This document shows positions 1 to 8,398 of a stretch of DNA of 64,000 bases, piece after piece. The position numbers and the translations under genes are program-made. Position 1 is the stretch's first letter. Every line of letters starts with the position of its first letter. The DNA comes from Pseudomonas sp. FP1742. GTDB taxonomy: Bacteria > Pseudomonadota > Gammaproteobacteria > Pseudomonadales > Pseudomonadaceae. The stretch covers positions 2,480,001-2,544,000 of the forward strand of contig NZ_CP117460.1 of assembly GCF_030687145.1 (NCBI RefSeq), written 5' to 3'. The notes beneath the pieces are model-generated. The model saw only the letters and a list, made by a program, of their open reading frames with translations. It was not told the DNA's origin and did not search any database.

Positions 1-2
1 TG

Positions 3-317
3 CGGGTGAACACGCTGGAAGAGCGCATCGTCGCGGTACTGCATGACGTGGTCGAGGACTGCGGTGTCAGCCTCGACGAGCTGCGCAAGGAAGGCTTCAG
101 CGAAGCAGTGCTGACGGCGATTGCGTCGGTGACCAAGGTGCCGGGCGAGTCTTATGAGGCGTTCGTCGAGCGCGCGGCGCAGAACCCGATCGGGCGGGTG
201 GTGAAGCTGGCGGATCTGGAAGAGAACAGCGACTTGTCGCGGATTGCCCAGCCGTCCTGGGAGGATCTGGAGCGCGTTGAGAAGTATCGGCGGGCGATGG
301 GGGTGTTGCGTTCGTAG
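3..317 (+). CDS. HD-domain phosphohydrolase, 3' part only
   Basis: The reading frame is already open at the left edge, so the 5' end lies outside the window; the GTG at 6 is probably internal. The first visible residues (RVNTLEERIVAVLHDVVED) contain the HD-type metal-binding motif HDVVED, as in the small RelA/SpoT-like (p)ppGpp hydrolase or guanosine polyphosphate phosphohydrolase-like proteins. The remaining helical C-terminus (VKLADLEENSDL) also fits that family, where KLADxxxN follows the HD motif. The substrate cannot be deduced. A strong terminator follows 73 bp after the stop. The family call is confident; the physiological role is not. Confidence 0.7.
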   Translation, partial: RVNTLEERIVAVLHDVVEDCGVSLDELRKEGFSEAVLTAIASVTKVPGESYEAFVERAAQNPIGRVVKLADLEENSDLSRIAQPSWEDLERVEKYRRAMGVLRS

Positions 318-383
318 CGGGTGTTGCCAACGCGTCGCCGGCGCGAGTGCCGACCATTCCGGGATTTACGGAGGGTGTACCCG

Positions 384-471
384 CCAGGAACAACAAAGCC
401 CCGATTATTCGGGGCTTTGTTGCTTGGGTATGCACAGTTCTCAGATCGTTACCGCACGCCGTCCGGCGTTA
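384..471. repeat. Direct repeat copy 1 flanking the hscC module
   Basis: About 88 bp that recur with few changes at 4346-4437. The repeat includes the complete terminator hairpin and the following stretch GGGTATGCACAGTTCTCAGA plus TCGTTACCGCACG and CCGGCGTTA. The two copies bracket about 3.9 kb containing hscC, the J-protein gene and a small membrane protein gene. Confidence 0.85.
391..422 (+). terminator. Rho-independent-like hairpin after the HD-domain gene
   Basis: Perfect 14-bp stem (CAACAAAGCCCCGA / TCGGGGCTTTGTTG) with a TTAT loop. A T-rich tract follows on neither strand cleanly, but the A/T-rich stem base makes it plausible in both directions. Confidence 0.75.
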
Positions 472-676
472 ATTAGTGATTTTATTGCTGAAACTTCCAG
501 GATGAGCTCGAAAGGCGACTTAATGTCGGACCCGGCAAAGGCAAAGCGGGCGGGTTAAAGCCACCATCAGCACTGCCGATAACTTCGACTACGAATCCGC
601 AAATCGCGCCTACATCAATAATGACTGAGCCTACGACCAAGGTCCTCTGCTGGCCGGCCGCCTCATTTAAGGAAAA

Positions 677-2374
677 GTGACTGTGATCATTGGTATCGAC
701 CTGGGCACCACCAACAGCCTTGTGGCTGCCTGGGATGGCGAACATGCCCGGCTACTCCCCAATGCGTTGGGCAACCTCCTTACACCCAGCGTCGTTGGCC
801 TCGACGACCACGGCCAACTGATCGCCGGGGATATTGCCTGCGAACGGCTGCACACCCACCCCCACCTCACCACATCTCTGTTCAAGCGCTATATGGGGAG
901 CGCCCGTGAAACGCAGCTGGGCGGGCGCGCCTATCGAGCGGAAGAACTCTCGGCGATGCTACTGCGTAGTCTCAAGGCCGACGCCGAGCGCGCCTTAGGC
1001 GGGCCCGTTCACGAAGCAGTGATCAGCGTGCCCGCGTATTTCAGTGATGCCCAGCGCAAGGCCACGCGTATTGCCGGCGAACTGGCCGGGCTGAAAATTG
1101 AAAGGCTGATCAACGAACCCACCGCTGCAGCCTTGGCCTATGGCCTGCAACAGCGAAACGAAGCGACCTTTCTGGTGTTCGACCTTGGGGGTGGCACCTT
1201 TGACGTGTCCATCCTCGAGCTGTTCGAAGGCGTTATGGAAGTGCGCGCCAGCGCGGGGGACAATTTCCTTGGGGGTGAAGATTTCGATGACCGGCTCGTG
1301 GAGCATTTCATCGCCAAAATCGGTGCCGCTGACCTGCCAGACACGGCCCACCCTGCCATAGCACAGCGGTTGCGGCGTGAGGCACAACGGGTTCGTCATG
1401 CCTTGGGGCAGGCGCAAGTCACGAGCTTTATCCTTCGCGAGCAAACGCGTGAATGGAGTCTTGAACTGACCCAGAGCGACCTGGCGGACATCGTCCGGCC
1501 TCTGCTGGACCGCCTGCGAGCCCCGATCGAGCGCGCGTTGCGCGACGCCCGGATCAAGGTGGCTGACCTGAACGAAATATTATTGGTGGGCGGCACCACG
1601 CGCATGCCGTTGGTGCGAAAGCTGGTCGCGGCCCTGTTCGGGCGAATCCCGGCGATGCAGCTCAACCCGGATGAGGTAGTTGCGCAGGGGGCGGCTATCC
1701 AGGCGGCGCTACAGGCGCGCCATGCCTCCCTCGAAGAAGTGGTACTTACCGACGTATGCCCCTATACCTTGGGAATCGAGACCTCGGTGCAGCTAGGCGC
1801 CGGTTACCAAAGCGGCCACTACTTGCCAATTATCGAGCGCAATACAGTGGTGCCGGTGAGCCGCTCCCGTAACGTGTCCACCCTCAGTGATAACCAGAAA
1901 GTAGTCAGGCTAGGTATCTACCAAGGCGAAAGCCGGTTGGTGGCCAACAATATTTTCCTGGGTGAACTGGAAATCCCCGTACCACCGCGCAAAGCCGGTG
2001 AGGTAACGCTGGACATACGCTTCACCTACGACAATAACGGTTTGCTCGAAGCCCAGGTGCATTTGCCAATTAATGACGAAACCCATCGGCTGGTCATCGA
2101 GAACAACCCCGGGGTATTGGCTCCTGAAGAAATCGCCCAACGGTTGGCGGCCCTCGAAGCACTGAAAGTGCACCCGCGCGACCAGCAGATCAATACCTTG
2201 CTGCTGGCCCGGCTGGACCGCTTGTATCAGGAAAGCCTGGGCGATGGCCGGGAACGTATTGCCGGGCTGGCGAACCATTTTCAGCAAATGCTCGACACCC
2301 AGGATGAACGCCTGATACGCGAAGCCCGTGGCGACATTACCCAGCGTCTTGCCCATTTCGAGCGGGAGGGTTGA
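677..2374 (+). CDS. hscC: Hsp70-family chaperone HscC
   Basis: A 565-residue DnaK relative, close to the length of HscC and shorter than DnaK. The nucleotide-binding domain opens with [10 protein letters not shown] (residues 5-14), has [11 protein letters not shown] near 168-178 and a [11 protein letters not shown] adenosine motif near 304. A reduced substrate-binding domain occupies roughly 370-565. Hsp70 proteins hold unfolded polypeptides in an ATP-dependent cycle driven by a J-protein; the adjacent J-protein gene 6 bp downstream is the obvious partner. An AAGGA box at 669-673 suits a start at the GTG at 683 (9-nt spacing) better than the GTG at 677, so the true protein may begin two codons later. 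HscC specificity is distinct from DnaK and its clients are largely unknown. Confidence 0.88.
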   Translation: MTVIIGIDLGTTNSLVAAWDGEHARLLPNALGNLLTPSVVGLDDHGQLIAGDIACERLHTHPHLTTSLFKRYMGSARETQLGGRAYRAEELSAMLLRSLKADAERALGGPVHEAVISVPAYFSDAQRKATRIAGELAGLKIERLINEPTAAALAYGLQQRNEATFLVFDLGGGTFDVSILELFEGVMEVRASAGDNFLGGEDFDDRLVEHFIAKIGAADLPDTAHPAIAQRLRREAQRVRHALGQAQVTSFILREQTREWSLELTQSDLADIVRPLLDRLRAPIERALRDARIKVADLNEILLVGGTTRMPLVRKLVAALFGRIPAMQLNPDEVVAQGAAIQAALQARHASLEEVVLTDVCPYTLGIETSVQLGAGYQSGHYLPIIERNTVVPVSRSRNVSTLSDNQKVVRLGIYQGESRLVANNIFLGELEIPVPPRKAGEVTLDIRFTYDNNGLLEAQVHLPINDETHRLVIENNPGVLAPEEIAQRLAALEALKVHPRDQQINTLLLARLDRLYQESLGDGRERIAGLANHFQQMLDTQDERLIREARGDITQRLAHFEREG

Positions 2375-2380
2375 GTCACC

Positions 2381-3763
2381 ATGAGCCATTGGAAAGTGCT
2401 GGACCTTACCCCGGACGCGGACGAACGCAGCATCAAACGCGCCTATGCGCGGCTGCTGAAAATCCACCGCCCAGACGAAAACCCCAATCAGTTCCAGCGC
2501 CTTCGGGAAGCCTATGAAGCTTCGCTGGCCGAGTCCCGCTGGCGCGCGCAGATTGATGAGGAAGACGTTAATTCCCCGTTAACCGCAAGCGCATCAACCC
2601 CGGAATACCATCCGCCCGCGCAAGCCCCTACGTGGGTAATCCCTCAGGATAGCGTCGACACTCCAACCGCCATCAGTCCTCCGGAACCGTCCCTGGAACA
2701 GATGCAGCAGTGGCTGGCCGAGGGTAAAGAGCGCCAAGTGCGGGAAGCGCTGTGCCTTTGGCTGGCGAGCGACTGGCTATTGCCCTTCGAGCGCCGCCAG
2801 CAGTTCGAGCAAAGCATATTGGATTGGCTCGAGTCCGCCGAAAAATGGTCGCCAGCCTTTTTCGATGGTGTGTGTCAGGTCATGGGTTGGAACGAAACCC
2901 AAGGCGATCTGCCGTGCGAGTACTGGCGCTGGGACAGACTGATCCGGCGGTGCGAGGCGCAAGCTTTTGCAGAGACCCTACGCGGCGATCTGGCCAGATT
3001 CGACGCCGATAAAATCCATGGGCAGGCAGCCGCCATGCTGTTCAAACCCATGACTGACCGCCGCCGGCGTGAAATGGCCGACTGCTTTAGCAACCTCGAC
3101 TGGCAACGCTTTGCAGAGCTCGCCCAAGCCATTGAATATCAATACCCCGAAGTGCCCCAGCGTCTTGGGCTGCAACCACTCGACAACTGGCGGGATTGGT
3201 TGCCGGCCACAAACTATCGAGGGGTTTACCTTTTCCTATGGATGGCGCTGTGTGCTGTTCTTATGGCTTCGGTGCTTACCGGGCCTACGAAGAAAGAAGC
3301 GTTCGGCATGGTCATCATGCCACTGATAATGCCGGTATTGATCTGGATGGGCATGAAGGTTTACCACGTTTGGGCCATGGTAGCCGTGGTAGCGGGGCCG
3401 TTGGATGTGTTGCTTAGCCGATTGTTACTCCCGCGCCGTTGGTACCGACAAGGCGCTGGGCTCTTGTTGCTCCGCCACATACTCCCCAGTGCAGTGCCCG
3501 CAGCCCTGGCGTGCGCATGGTCCGGTGGTGTCCTGTGGCTGCGATGGGTAAGCCCGGTGGTGGTGTTCCTCGGTACGATTTACTTCACAAATGTGGCCCT
3601 GAGCGGCGGTAGGGTCTCGATGTGGGCTCGGGCACTACGAGCACTTAAACTGAAGGCCGGGCAACTGCCTTGGCACATGCTGCAACGCGAAGGCCTCGTT
3701 GTCGTGATTGCAGTGGCCGTGATGGCGGCTACAGTCTATTTCCGTATGAAAACTGTTGTTTAG
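2381..3763 (+). CDS. Membrane-anchored J-domain protein, HscC partner (DjlB/DjlC type)
   Basis: 460 residues. The N-terminal 50 residues form a J domain (helix II KRAYARLLKIH, then RPDENP, then FQRLREAYEASL). The usual HPD tripeptide reads H-R-P-D at residues 29-32, a divergence typical of J-proteins paired with HscC. A Pro-rich linker (about 65-105) and a soluble helical middle follow. From about residue 283 there are about six hydrophobic segments, so the protein is anchored in the inner membrane with the J domain presumably cytoplasmic. It starts 6 bp after the hscC stop, so the two are surely cotranscribed. Inference: it recruits HscC to the membrane. Confidence 0.85.
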   Translation: MSHWKVLDLTPDADERSIKRAYARLLKIHRPDENPNQFQRLREAYEASLAESRWRAQIDEEDVNSPLTASASTPEYHPPAQAPTWVIPQDSVDTPTAISPPEPSLEQMQQWLAEGKERQVREALCLWLASDWLLPFERRQQFEQSILDWLESAEKWSPAFFDGVCQVMGWNETQGDLPCEYWRWDRLIRRCEAQAFAETLRGDLARFDADKIHGQAAAMLFKPMTDRRRREMADCFSNLDWQRFAELAQAIEYQYPEVPQRLGLQPLDNWRDWLPATNYRGVYLFLWMALCAVLMASVLTGPTKKEAFGMVIMPLIMPVLIWMGMKVYHVWAMVAVVAGPLDVLLSRLLLPRRWYRQGAGLLLLRHILPSAVPAALACAWSGGVLWLRWVSPVVVFLGTIYFTNVALSGGRVSMWARALRALKLKAGQLPWHMLQREGLVVVIAVAVMAATVYFRMKTVV

Positions 3764-4042
3764 CGGACAACACGCAATTTACTGGGCTGTGGATGAAGAG
3801 AAGGAGATGAGTGGGGACAGATCCCTCAGGGGCGGATTTATTTGTTTGGTTCGTGCGATGGTTGGAAAATAAATTCGTCCCCTTTTCCCTCTGGTGAAGG
3901 CCAGGGTTGGATAGTGGTTTCCGAGCGCAGGAGAGGAGCGCGCCAAGGCTGGCCGCCCCTTCACGGCTTCACACACTGGGCCGGCAAAAAAATAGCGCTT
4001 TTGCTCGCCTGTTACGTTCATAGTCAGGTCGAGGAGAACAGC

Positions 4043-4246
4043 ATGAAATCCCGGATCATTGGATTGCGAGTGGCCGGTACCGTCTACGCACTGATGGCCT
4101 TGGCGCAACTGGGGCGCCTGATTATTCGCCCCGAGGTTCTCGTTAATGGGTATCCCATGCCCCTGTGGCCAAGCGTGCTCGCCTTGATATTGCTCGTGGT
4201 GTTGAGCATCTGGATGTGGTCGCTCACACAGTCGCGAGCAGAGTGA
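4043..4246 (+). CDS. Small two-helix membrane protein
   Basis: 67 residues with hydrophobic segments at about 8-28 and 42-62, ending in a short polar tail. The ATG at 4043 has a GAGGAG box 7-12 bases upstream, which decides this start against longer versions of the frame. It lies 280 bp after the J-protein gene and inside the segment bracketed by the two direct repeats, so it belongs to the same inserted module. The family is not recognised. Confidence 0.6.
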   Translation: MKSRIIGLRVAGTVYALMALAQLGRLIIRPEVLVNGYPMPLWPSVLALILLVVLSIWMWSLTQSRAE

Positions 4247-4345
4247 GGCTGACTCATCCAGGCCAAACCGCTTCTTGGGCCACTTCGGTGTGATGCTGAT
4301 GCAGTCATGCTGCGGGTGAGCACTCTGGATGATGGACTGGGTGTT

Positions 4346-4437
4346 CCAGGTAGAAACGACAAAGCCCCGATTATTCGGGGCTTTGTCGTTTGGGTATGCG
4401 CAGTTCTCAGATCGTTACCGCACGCTATCCGGCGTTA
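4346..4437. repeat. Direct repeat copy 2 flanking the hscC module
   Basis: Second copy of the repeat at 384-471, in the same orientation, again centred on the hairpin and its downstream 47 bp. It differs by a few substitutions (for example TATGCGCAG for TATGCACAG) and a longer stem. Confidence 0.85.
4355..4390. terminator. Rho-independent-like hairpin
   Basis: Perfect 16-bp stem (AACGACAAAGCCCCGA / TCGGGGCTTTGTCGTT) with a TTAT loop. It lies between the convergent small membrane protein gene (plus) and the PLDc_N-domain gene (minus), so it may serve both. Confidence 0.75.
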
Positions 4438-4455
4438 TTGTCTGGCCTGCGGTGA

Positions 4456-4653
4456 CTACGGGTTCTGCGCAATGTGTTTTGGTCCCGCCATGGCCCACCC
4501 TATCAGCCCGAACAGCGGCACAAACACGATCACCACGATCCACACCAGTTTGTTGCTCGATTTGCCCTCGGCTTTACGTACCCTGTTGATCGCCCACAAC
4601 TCGATCAGCAAAAGCACTGCCGCGAGCACGATCCAGATCGTTTCGATTTGCAT
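4456..4653 (-). CDS. PLDc_N-domain small membrane protein
   Basis: 65 residues with two membrane helices (about 5-20 and 36-55), separated by a basic loop (NRVRKAEGKSSNK). The pattern VFVPLFGLIGWAMAG is the hallmark of the phospholipase D N-terminal (PLDc_N) mini-domain found in short pseudomonad proteins. The ATG at 4653 is preceded by a consensus AGGAGGTGA box, which fixes the start. No phospholipase catalytic domain follows, so it is not an enzyme by itself. It points toward the terminator at 4355-4390. Confidence 0.75.
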   Translation of the reverse strand: MQIETIWIVLAAVLLLIELWAINRVRKAEGKSSNKLVWIVVIVFVPLFGLIGWAMAGPKHIAQNP

Positions 4654-5040
4654 GAGTCACCTCCTGATATTCATTCAGTTAGGTGAGTGGTGATGGGCGG
4701 GGTTCATTAAATTTCGGGGGGAGTGGGGGGAATGGCCGCCGAGTGAGCCGAACTGGGCGCGGCTCTGGATCATTTGTGGAATGCCGATTTCGGGGATGGA
4801 TAAATTAGTAAGTTTGTTGCTTCAAACCTTAAAAAATATATGCCCGTGGTTTGGGTGTGTCGGGTATGTTCAGCCTTGATCCTGAGCGTTCTCGGAGACT
4901 CCGTAATGCCTGGTTTTGCCGAGCCTGGCGAATAACCTGTGGTGAGCGGGCTTGCCCCCTCGCCACAGAGTTGTGCATCGACTGACTCCTGTAGGAGCCT
5001 GCGATCTTTTGATTTTGATGTGTTGTGTCTGGAGGTCCCC
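4654..5040. other. Intergenic region with a degenerate REP hairpin
   Basis: No gene is seen. A hairpin at 4929-4974 (CTGTGGTGAGCGGGC ... GCCACAG) is a degenerate REP. The stretch GTAGGAGCCTGCGATCTTTT at 4992-5011 is part of another pseudomonad intergenic repeat. The region holds the divergent promoters of the PLDc_N gene and the LysR gene. Confidence 0.6.
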
Positions 5041-5952
5041 ATGGCCGCTTACAACCTGCGACAGCTTCGATATTTCGTCACCACCGCCGACTGCGGCAGC
5101 GTGGCGGAGGCTTCGCGCAAGCTTTATATCGCGCAGCCGTCGGTGTCGACGGCGATCAAGCACCTGGAAGAAAGTTTTGGCGTGCAGCTGTTTATCCGGC
5201 ATCACGCCCAGGGTGTTTCGCTGACGCCGAGCGGGTCGCGGTTTTATCGCAAGGCGCTGGAGCTGCTGCGGGTCGCCCATGAGTTTGAGCAGAACGCGCT
5301 GGCGGACAACGACGTGGTCGCGGGGCAGATCGATATCGGTTGTTTTGAAACGGTGGCACCGCTGTACCTGCCGCGTTTGATCGCCGGTTTCAAAGAGCGT
5401 TGGCCAGGTGTGGAGATCCGCATTCGCGATGGCGAGCAGCAGGAACTGGTGCAGGCACTGACCGCCGGCAGCATCGACCTGGCGATGCTGTTCGAACACG
5501 ATCTGGACAGCACGATTGAGACAGTGCCGCTGATGCCGCCGCAACAGCCTTACGCCTTGTTGCCGGCGGATCACCGCTTCGCGCAACAGGCGAAAGTGTC
5601 GCTGAATGACCTGGTGCTGGAGCCGATGATTCTGCTGGATGTGGTGCCGAGCCGGACCTACTTCGTGAGCATCTTTGAAGAGCGTGGGCTGACGCCACAC
5701 ATCGTGTTCAGCTCGCCTTCGATCGAGATGGTGCGGGGGATGGTCGGGCGCGGTTTTGGCTTTTCGATTCTGGTCACCAAACCGTTTTCCGAATACACCT
5801 ATGACGGGCAGAAAGTCGTGTGCATACCGCTGGCCGAGACCGTGACCGGTTCGGGTTTGTCGGCGGCCTGGTTGAGAAGGGTGCAATTGACCAAGCCGGT
5901 ACAGCTGTTCGTGGATTACTGCCAGGAAGAACTGGCCCGACTCTATACCTGA
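5041..5952 (+). CDS. LysR-family transcriptional regulator
   Basis: 303 residues from the ATG at 5041, which follows a GGAGG box. An N-terminal winged helix-turn-helix (about residues 4-63; SVAEASRKLYIAQPSVSTAI) is followed by the LysR linker helix and a type 2 periplasmic-binding-like effector domain (about 90-295; IDIGCFETVAPLYLP marks its start). It converges with the ArgE-like gene, whose stop is 16 bp away, and is the only regulator next to the four-gene minus-strand operon, so it is the likely (inferred) controller of that operon. The effector is unknown. Confidence 0.88.
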   Translation: MAAYNLRQLRYFVTTADCGSVAEASRKLYIAQPSVSTAIKHLEESFGVQLFIRHHAQGVSLTPSGSRFYRKALELLRVAHEFEQNALADNDVVAGQIDIGCFETVAPLYLPRLIAGFKERWPGVEIRIRDGEQQELVQALTAGSIDLAMLFEHDLDSTIETVPLMPPQQPYALLPADHRFAQQAKVSLNDLVLEPMILLDVVPSRTYFVSIFEERGLTPHIVFSSPSIEMVRGMVGRGFGFSILVTKPFSEYTYDGQKVVCIPLAETVTGSGLSAAWLRRVQLTKPVQLFVDYCQEELARLYT

Positions 5953-5967
5953 GCGTCGGGCCAATGA

Positions 5968-7119
5968 TCAGCGGCTGATTGATAGCAGCATCCGTTGCAG
6001 CATTTGGTCGCAGCCGTTCAGTTGTTCGAGGCTGACAAACTCGTCCGGCTTATGCCCCTGATCCATGCTGCCCGGACCGCACACCACCGTCGCAATACCC
6101 GCCGCGTCAAACAGGCCGCCCTCGGTGCCGAACGCCACCGTACCGAATTCCCGCGAGCCGGAAAACGCGGCGATCAGCTCAGCGGCTTGGCTGTGCGCAT
6201 CGGTTGCCAAACCGGGATAGGCCGACAACTCACTGAAGCGAATGTCACTCTGATCGCTCACGGCGCGCATGCGCGGCAATACTTGCTGCTCGGCGTAGGT
6301 CTTCAATTCTTGCGCGATCTCACTTGGATCGTGCGAGGGCAAGGCGCGGATTTCAAAGTCGAAGCGGCAATCGGCGGGGACGATGTTCAGGGCCTTGCCG
6401 CCGGAGATGACGCCGGTTTGCACGGTGCTGAACGGCGGATCGAAACGGGTGTCGTGATGCTCTGGCGCCTTGAGCCTGTGGCCAATCCGCCCCAGTTCAC
6501 CGATCAGTTCAGCGGCGTATTCAATCGCATTGACCCCGAGCGGCGCGTACGCCGAATGGCAGGCTTCACCATGAATGTCGCAGCGCATCGCCAGCTTGCC
6601 CTTGTGGCCGAGCACCGGTTTGAGCTCGGTGGGCTCGCCAATGATGCAAAGCATCGGTTTGACCGGGCGCTGTTCCAGTGCTTTCAATAGCGAGCGGACC
6701 CCAAGGCAACCGACTTCTTCGTCGTAGGACAGCGCGATATGCACTGGCAGTCGCAGCGAGGCCTGCACCAGTGACGGCACCAGGGCGAGTACGCAGGCAA
6801 TGTAGCCTTTCATGTCCGCGGTGCCGCGACCGTACAGGTTGCCGTCGCGTTCGGTGAGCTGGAACGGCGCGACGGTCCACGGCTGACCGTCGACGGGCAC
6901 CACGTCGGTGTGTCCCGACAACACGATGCCCGGCTGATCCGCCGGGCCAATGGTGGCGAACAGATTGGCCTTGCTGCGCTCGTCGTTGTAAACCAGCTCG
7001 CAAGGCACATCGAAACTGGCGAGGTACTCGCGGACGAACTCGATCAGCTGCAGGTTTGATTCGCGGCTGGTGGTGTCGAACGCCACCAAGGCTTTCAGCA
7101 AATCGCGGCTGTGGCTCAT
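5968..7119 (-). CDS. argE: ArgE-type M20 deacetylase/amidohydrolase
   Basis: 383 residues, exactly the length of acetylornithine deacetylase. Dinuclear zinc M20 motifs are present: SGHTDVVPVDG (about 68-78, zinc His and catalytic Asp), GRGTADMKG (97-105, bridging Asp), and YDEEVGCLG (about 132-140, general-base Glu). The ATG at 7119 overlaps the DUF1028 stop by 4 bases (ATGA), so translation is coupled. ArgE normally releases acetate from N-acetylornithine. Here the partners are a flavin monooxygenase, RidA and DUF1028 rather than arg genes, so the real substrate may be another N-acyl amino acid. Family certain, substrate inferred. Confidence 0.85.
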   Translation of the reverse strand: MSHSRDLLKALVAFDTTSRESNLQLIEFVREYLASFDVPCELVYNDERSKANLFATIGPADQPGIVLSGHTDVVPVDGQPWTVAPFQLTERDGNLYGRGTADMKGYIACVLALVPSLVQASLRLPVHIALSYDEEVGCLGVRSLLKALEQRPVKPMLCIIGEPTELKPVLGHKGKLAMRCDIHGEACHSAYAPLGVNAIEYAAELIGELGRIGHRLKAPEHHDTRFDPPFSTVQTGVISGGKALNIVPADCRFDFEIRALPSHDPSEIAQELKTYAEQQVLPRMRAVSDQSDIRFSELSAYPGLATDAHSQAAELIAAFSGSREFGTVAFGTEGGLFDAAGIATVVCGPGSMDQGHKPDEFVSLEQLNGCDQMLQRMLLSISR

Positions 7120-7793
7120 CGGTCGTCTCCGGCGACACCGTAGCCTGGGGACTTGTCGGGGGCGAGGGCGCGGTCGATGTAGTCCTTGACCTGTGGGCGA
7201 TAGGCGTCCCACAGCTTTTGCAATTGCGTGATCGGGTCGTGATCGGCCCAATCGACCCGCAGGTTGATGATCGGCCAGGTCAGTTCGCCGACCACCACCA
7301 TCGCCGCCGAATGCACCGGCCCGGCTTCGCCACCCGTGGCGATGGCGGCGTTCATTGCAGCGAGCAAGCGGTCGGCCAGTTGCCCCTCGCCATGCTCGAA
7401 TGCCTCGACCATGGCCGAGATCACGGCACGGTCCGCGAGCATGTTGCCGGCGGCCACGCATTGCTCGCCCGACACGGCGTTGTGGATGCCCAGGGTTTCT
7501 GAGCCGCTGAAATGCGCGGTGCGGCCGAGGTGGTCAATCGCTGTGATTTGTCGGTATTGGCTGTAGCCGTTGCGGGTCAACACCTGGTCCAGAGCCTCGG
7601 CAGGCGCGAGACCATGCTCCATGAGGGCCAGGGTTTCCGGGCCGAGGGACGGCAGGGTGATGTTTTGCGTGGAGACCGCGCCGACACCGGGCCGCAGCCA
7701 GGGGCAGCGGGCGCCGACGGCGATGCTTGAGGAACTGATGGCAATGCCGAACTGACCGGTTTCGGGGCAACGGGCGGTGATGGAGAAGGTCAT
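7116..7793 (-). CDS. DUF1028 family putative Ntn-hydrolase
   Basis: 225 residues. The N-terminus MTFSITARCPETGQFGIAIS and the VGARCPWLRPGVGAVSTQ segment are the DUF1028 signature; the fold resembles Ntn hydrolases, although no activity is established for most members. The start at 7793 has an AAGGAG box. Its stop overlaps the start of the ArgE-like gene, and RidA lies upstream on the same strand beyond a REPIN, so the three are likely one transcription unit. DUF1028 proteins often sit beside RidA and amidohydrolases, which suggests a step in breakdown of an amide or imine-forming amino compound. Confidence 0.85.
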   Translation of the reverse strand: MTFSITARCPETGQFGIAISSSSIAVGARCPWLRPGVGAVSTQNITLPSLGPETLALMEHGLAPAEALDQVLTRNGYSQYRQITAIDHLGRTAHFSGSETLGIHNAVSGEQCVAAGNMLADRAVISAMVEAFEHGEGQLADRLLAAMNAAIATGGEAGPVHSAAMVVVGELTWPIINLRVDWADHDPITQLQKLWDAYRPQVKDYIDRALAPDKSPGYGVAGDDR

Positions 7794-7841
7794 GTTTTTG
7801 CTCCTTGTTCGGGCTTGGAGAAAGTGGTGTCTGTGATGGCG

Positions 7842-7937
7842 TCTTCGCGAGCAAGCCCGCTCCCACATTGAATCTTCAGTGGACACAAATTCGTGCACGA
7901 CGCCGATTAAGTGTGGGAGCGGGCTTGCTCGCGAAAG
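7842..7937. repeat. REPIN (inverted pair of REP sequences)
   Basis: Two REP sequences in opposite orientation: CTTCGCGAGCAAGCCCGCTC at 7842-7861 and its complement GAGCGGGCTTGCTCGCGAAG-like arm at 7916-7936, about 55 bp apart. It sits in the 164-bp gap between the RidA and DUF1028 genes. Confidence 0.85.
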
Positions 7938-7957
7938 CCGCGACTCGGTCTACCTGC

Positions 7958-8374
7958 TTACTCAGGAATCACCGCAATCACATCAATCTCCATCAACCAC
8001 TGCGGCTGCCCCAGTGCCGACACCACCAACCCGGTGGAAATCGGAAACACGCCTTTAAGCCACTTGCCCACTTCCCGATAAACCGGCTCGCGGTAGCGCG
8101 GGTCGATCAGGTAAGTGGTGGTTTTGACGATGTGGCTGAGGTCGCTGCCGGCTTCTTCCAGTAATTGTTTGACGTTGCGCATGGCTTGCTCGGTTTGCGC
8201 ACGCGGGTCACCGAGGCCCACCAGGTTGCCTTCGAAATCGGTACCGACCTGGCCGCGAACATAAACGGTATTGCCGGCCCGTACGGCCTGGCACAGGTCG
8301 TTGTCCAGGCTCTGGTTCGGGTAGGTTTCTTTGGTGTTGAACATGCGAATACGGGTATGGGTTGGCATGGACAT
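7958..8374 (-). CDS. RidA family enamine/imine deaminase
   Basis: 138 residues with the RidA fold signature: VRGQVGTDFEGNLVGLGDPRAQTEQ in pieces (GNLVG, D-P-xxQTEQ), then NVKQLLEEAGSDLSHIVKTT and the C-terminal EIDVIAVIPE. RidA proteins hydrolyse reactive enamine/imine intermediates to ketones plus ammonia. The start at 8374 has an AGGAG box. It follows the flavin monooxygenase gene by 24 bp, and a flavoenzyme that oxidises an amine could supply such an intermediate. The archetypal RidA catalytic Arg is conserved in the DPRYREP region only by position, so activity is inferred rather than seen. Confidence 0.87.
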   Translation of the reverse strand: MSMPTHTRIRMFNTKETYPNQSLDNDLCQAVRAGNTVYVRGQVGTDFEGNLVGLGDPRAQTEQAMRNVKQLLEEAGSDLSHIVKTTTYLIDPRYREPVYREVGKWLKGVFPISTGLVVSALGQPQWLMEIDVIAVIPE

Positions 8375-8398
8375 CTGAGGCTCCTGAAAGAAAAAGGC

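Noticed and set aside
4870..5964. 364-codon minus-strand ORF
   Set aside because: It overlaps a full LysR gene and has His/Arg/Gln-rich shadow composition.
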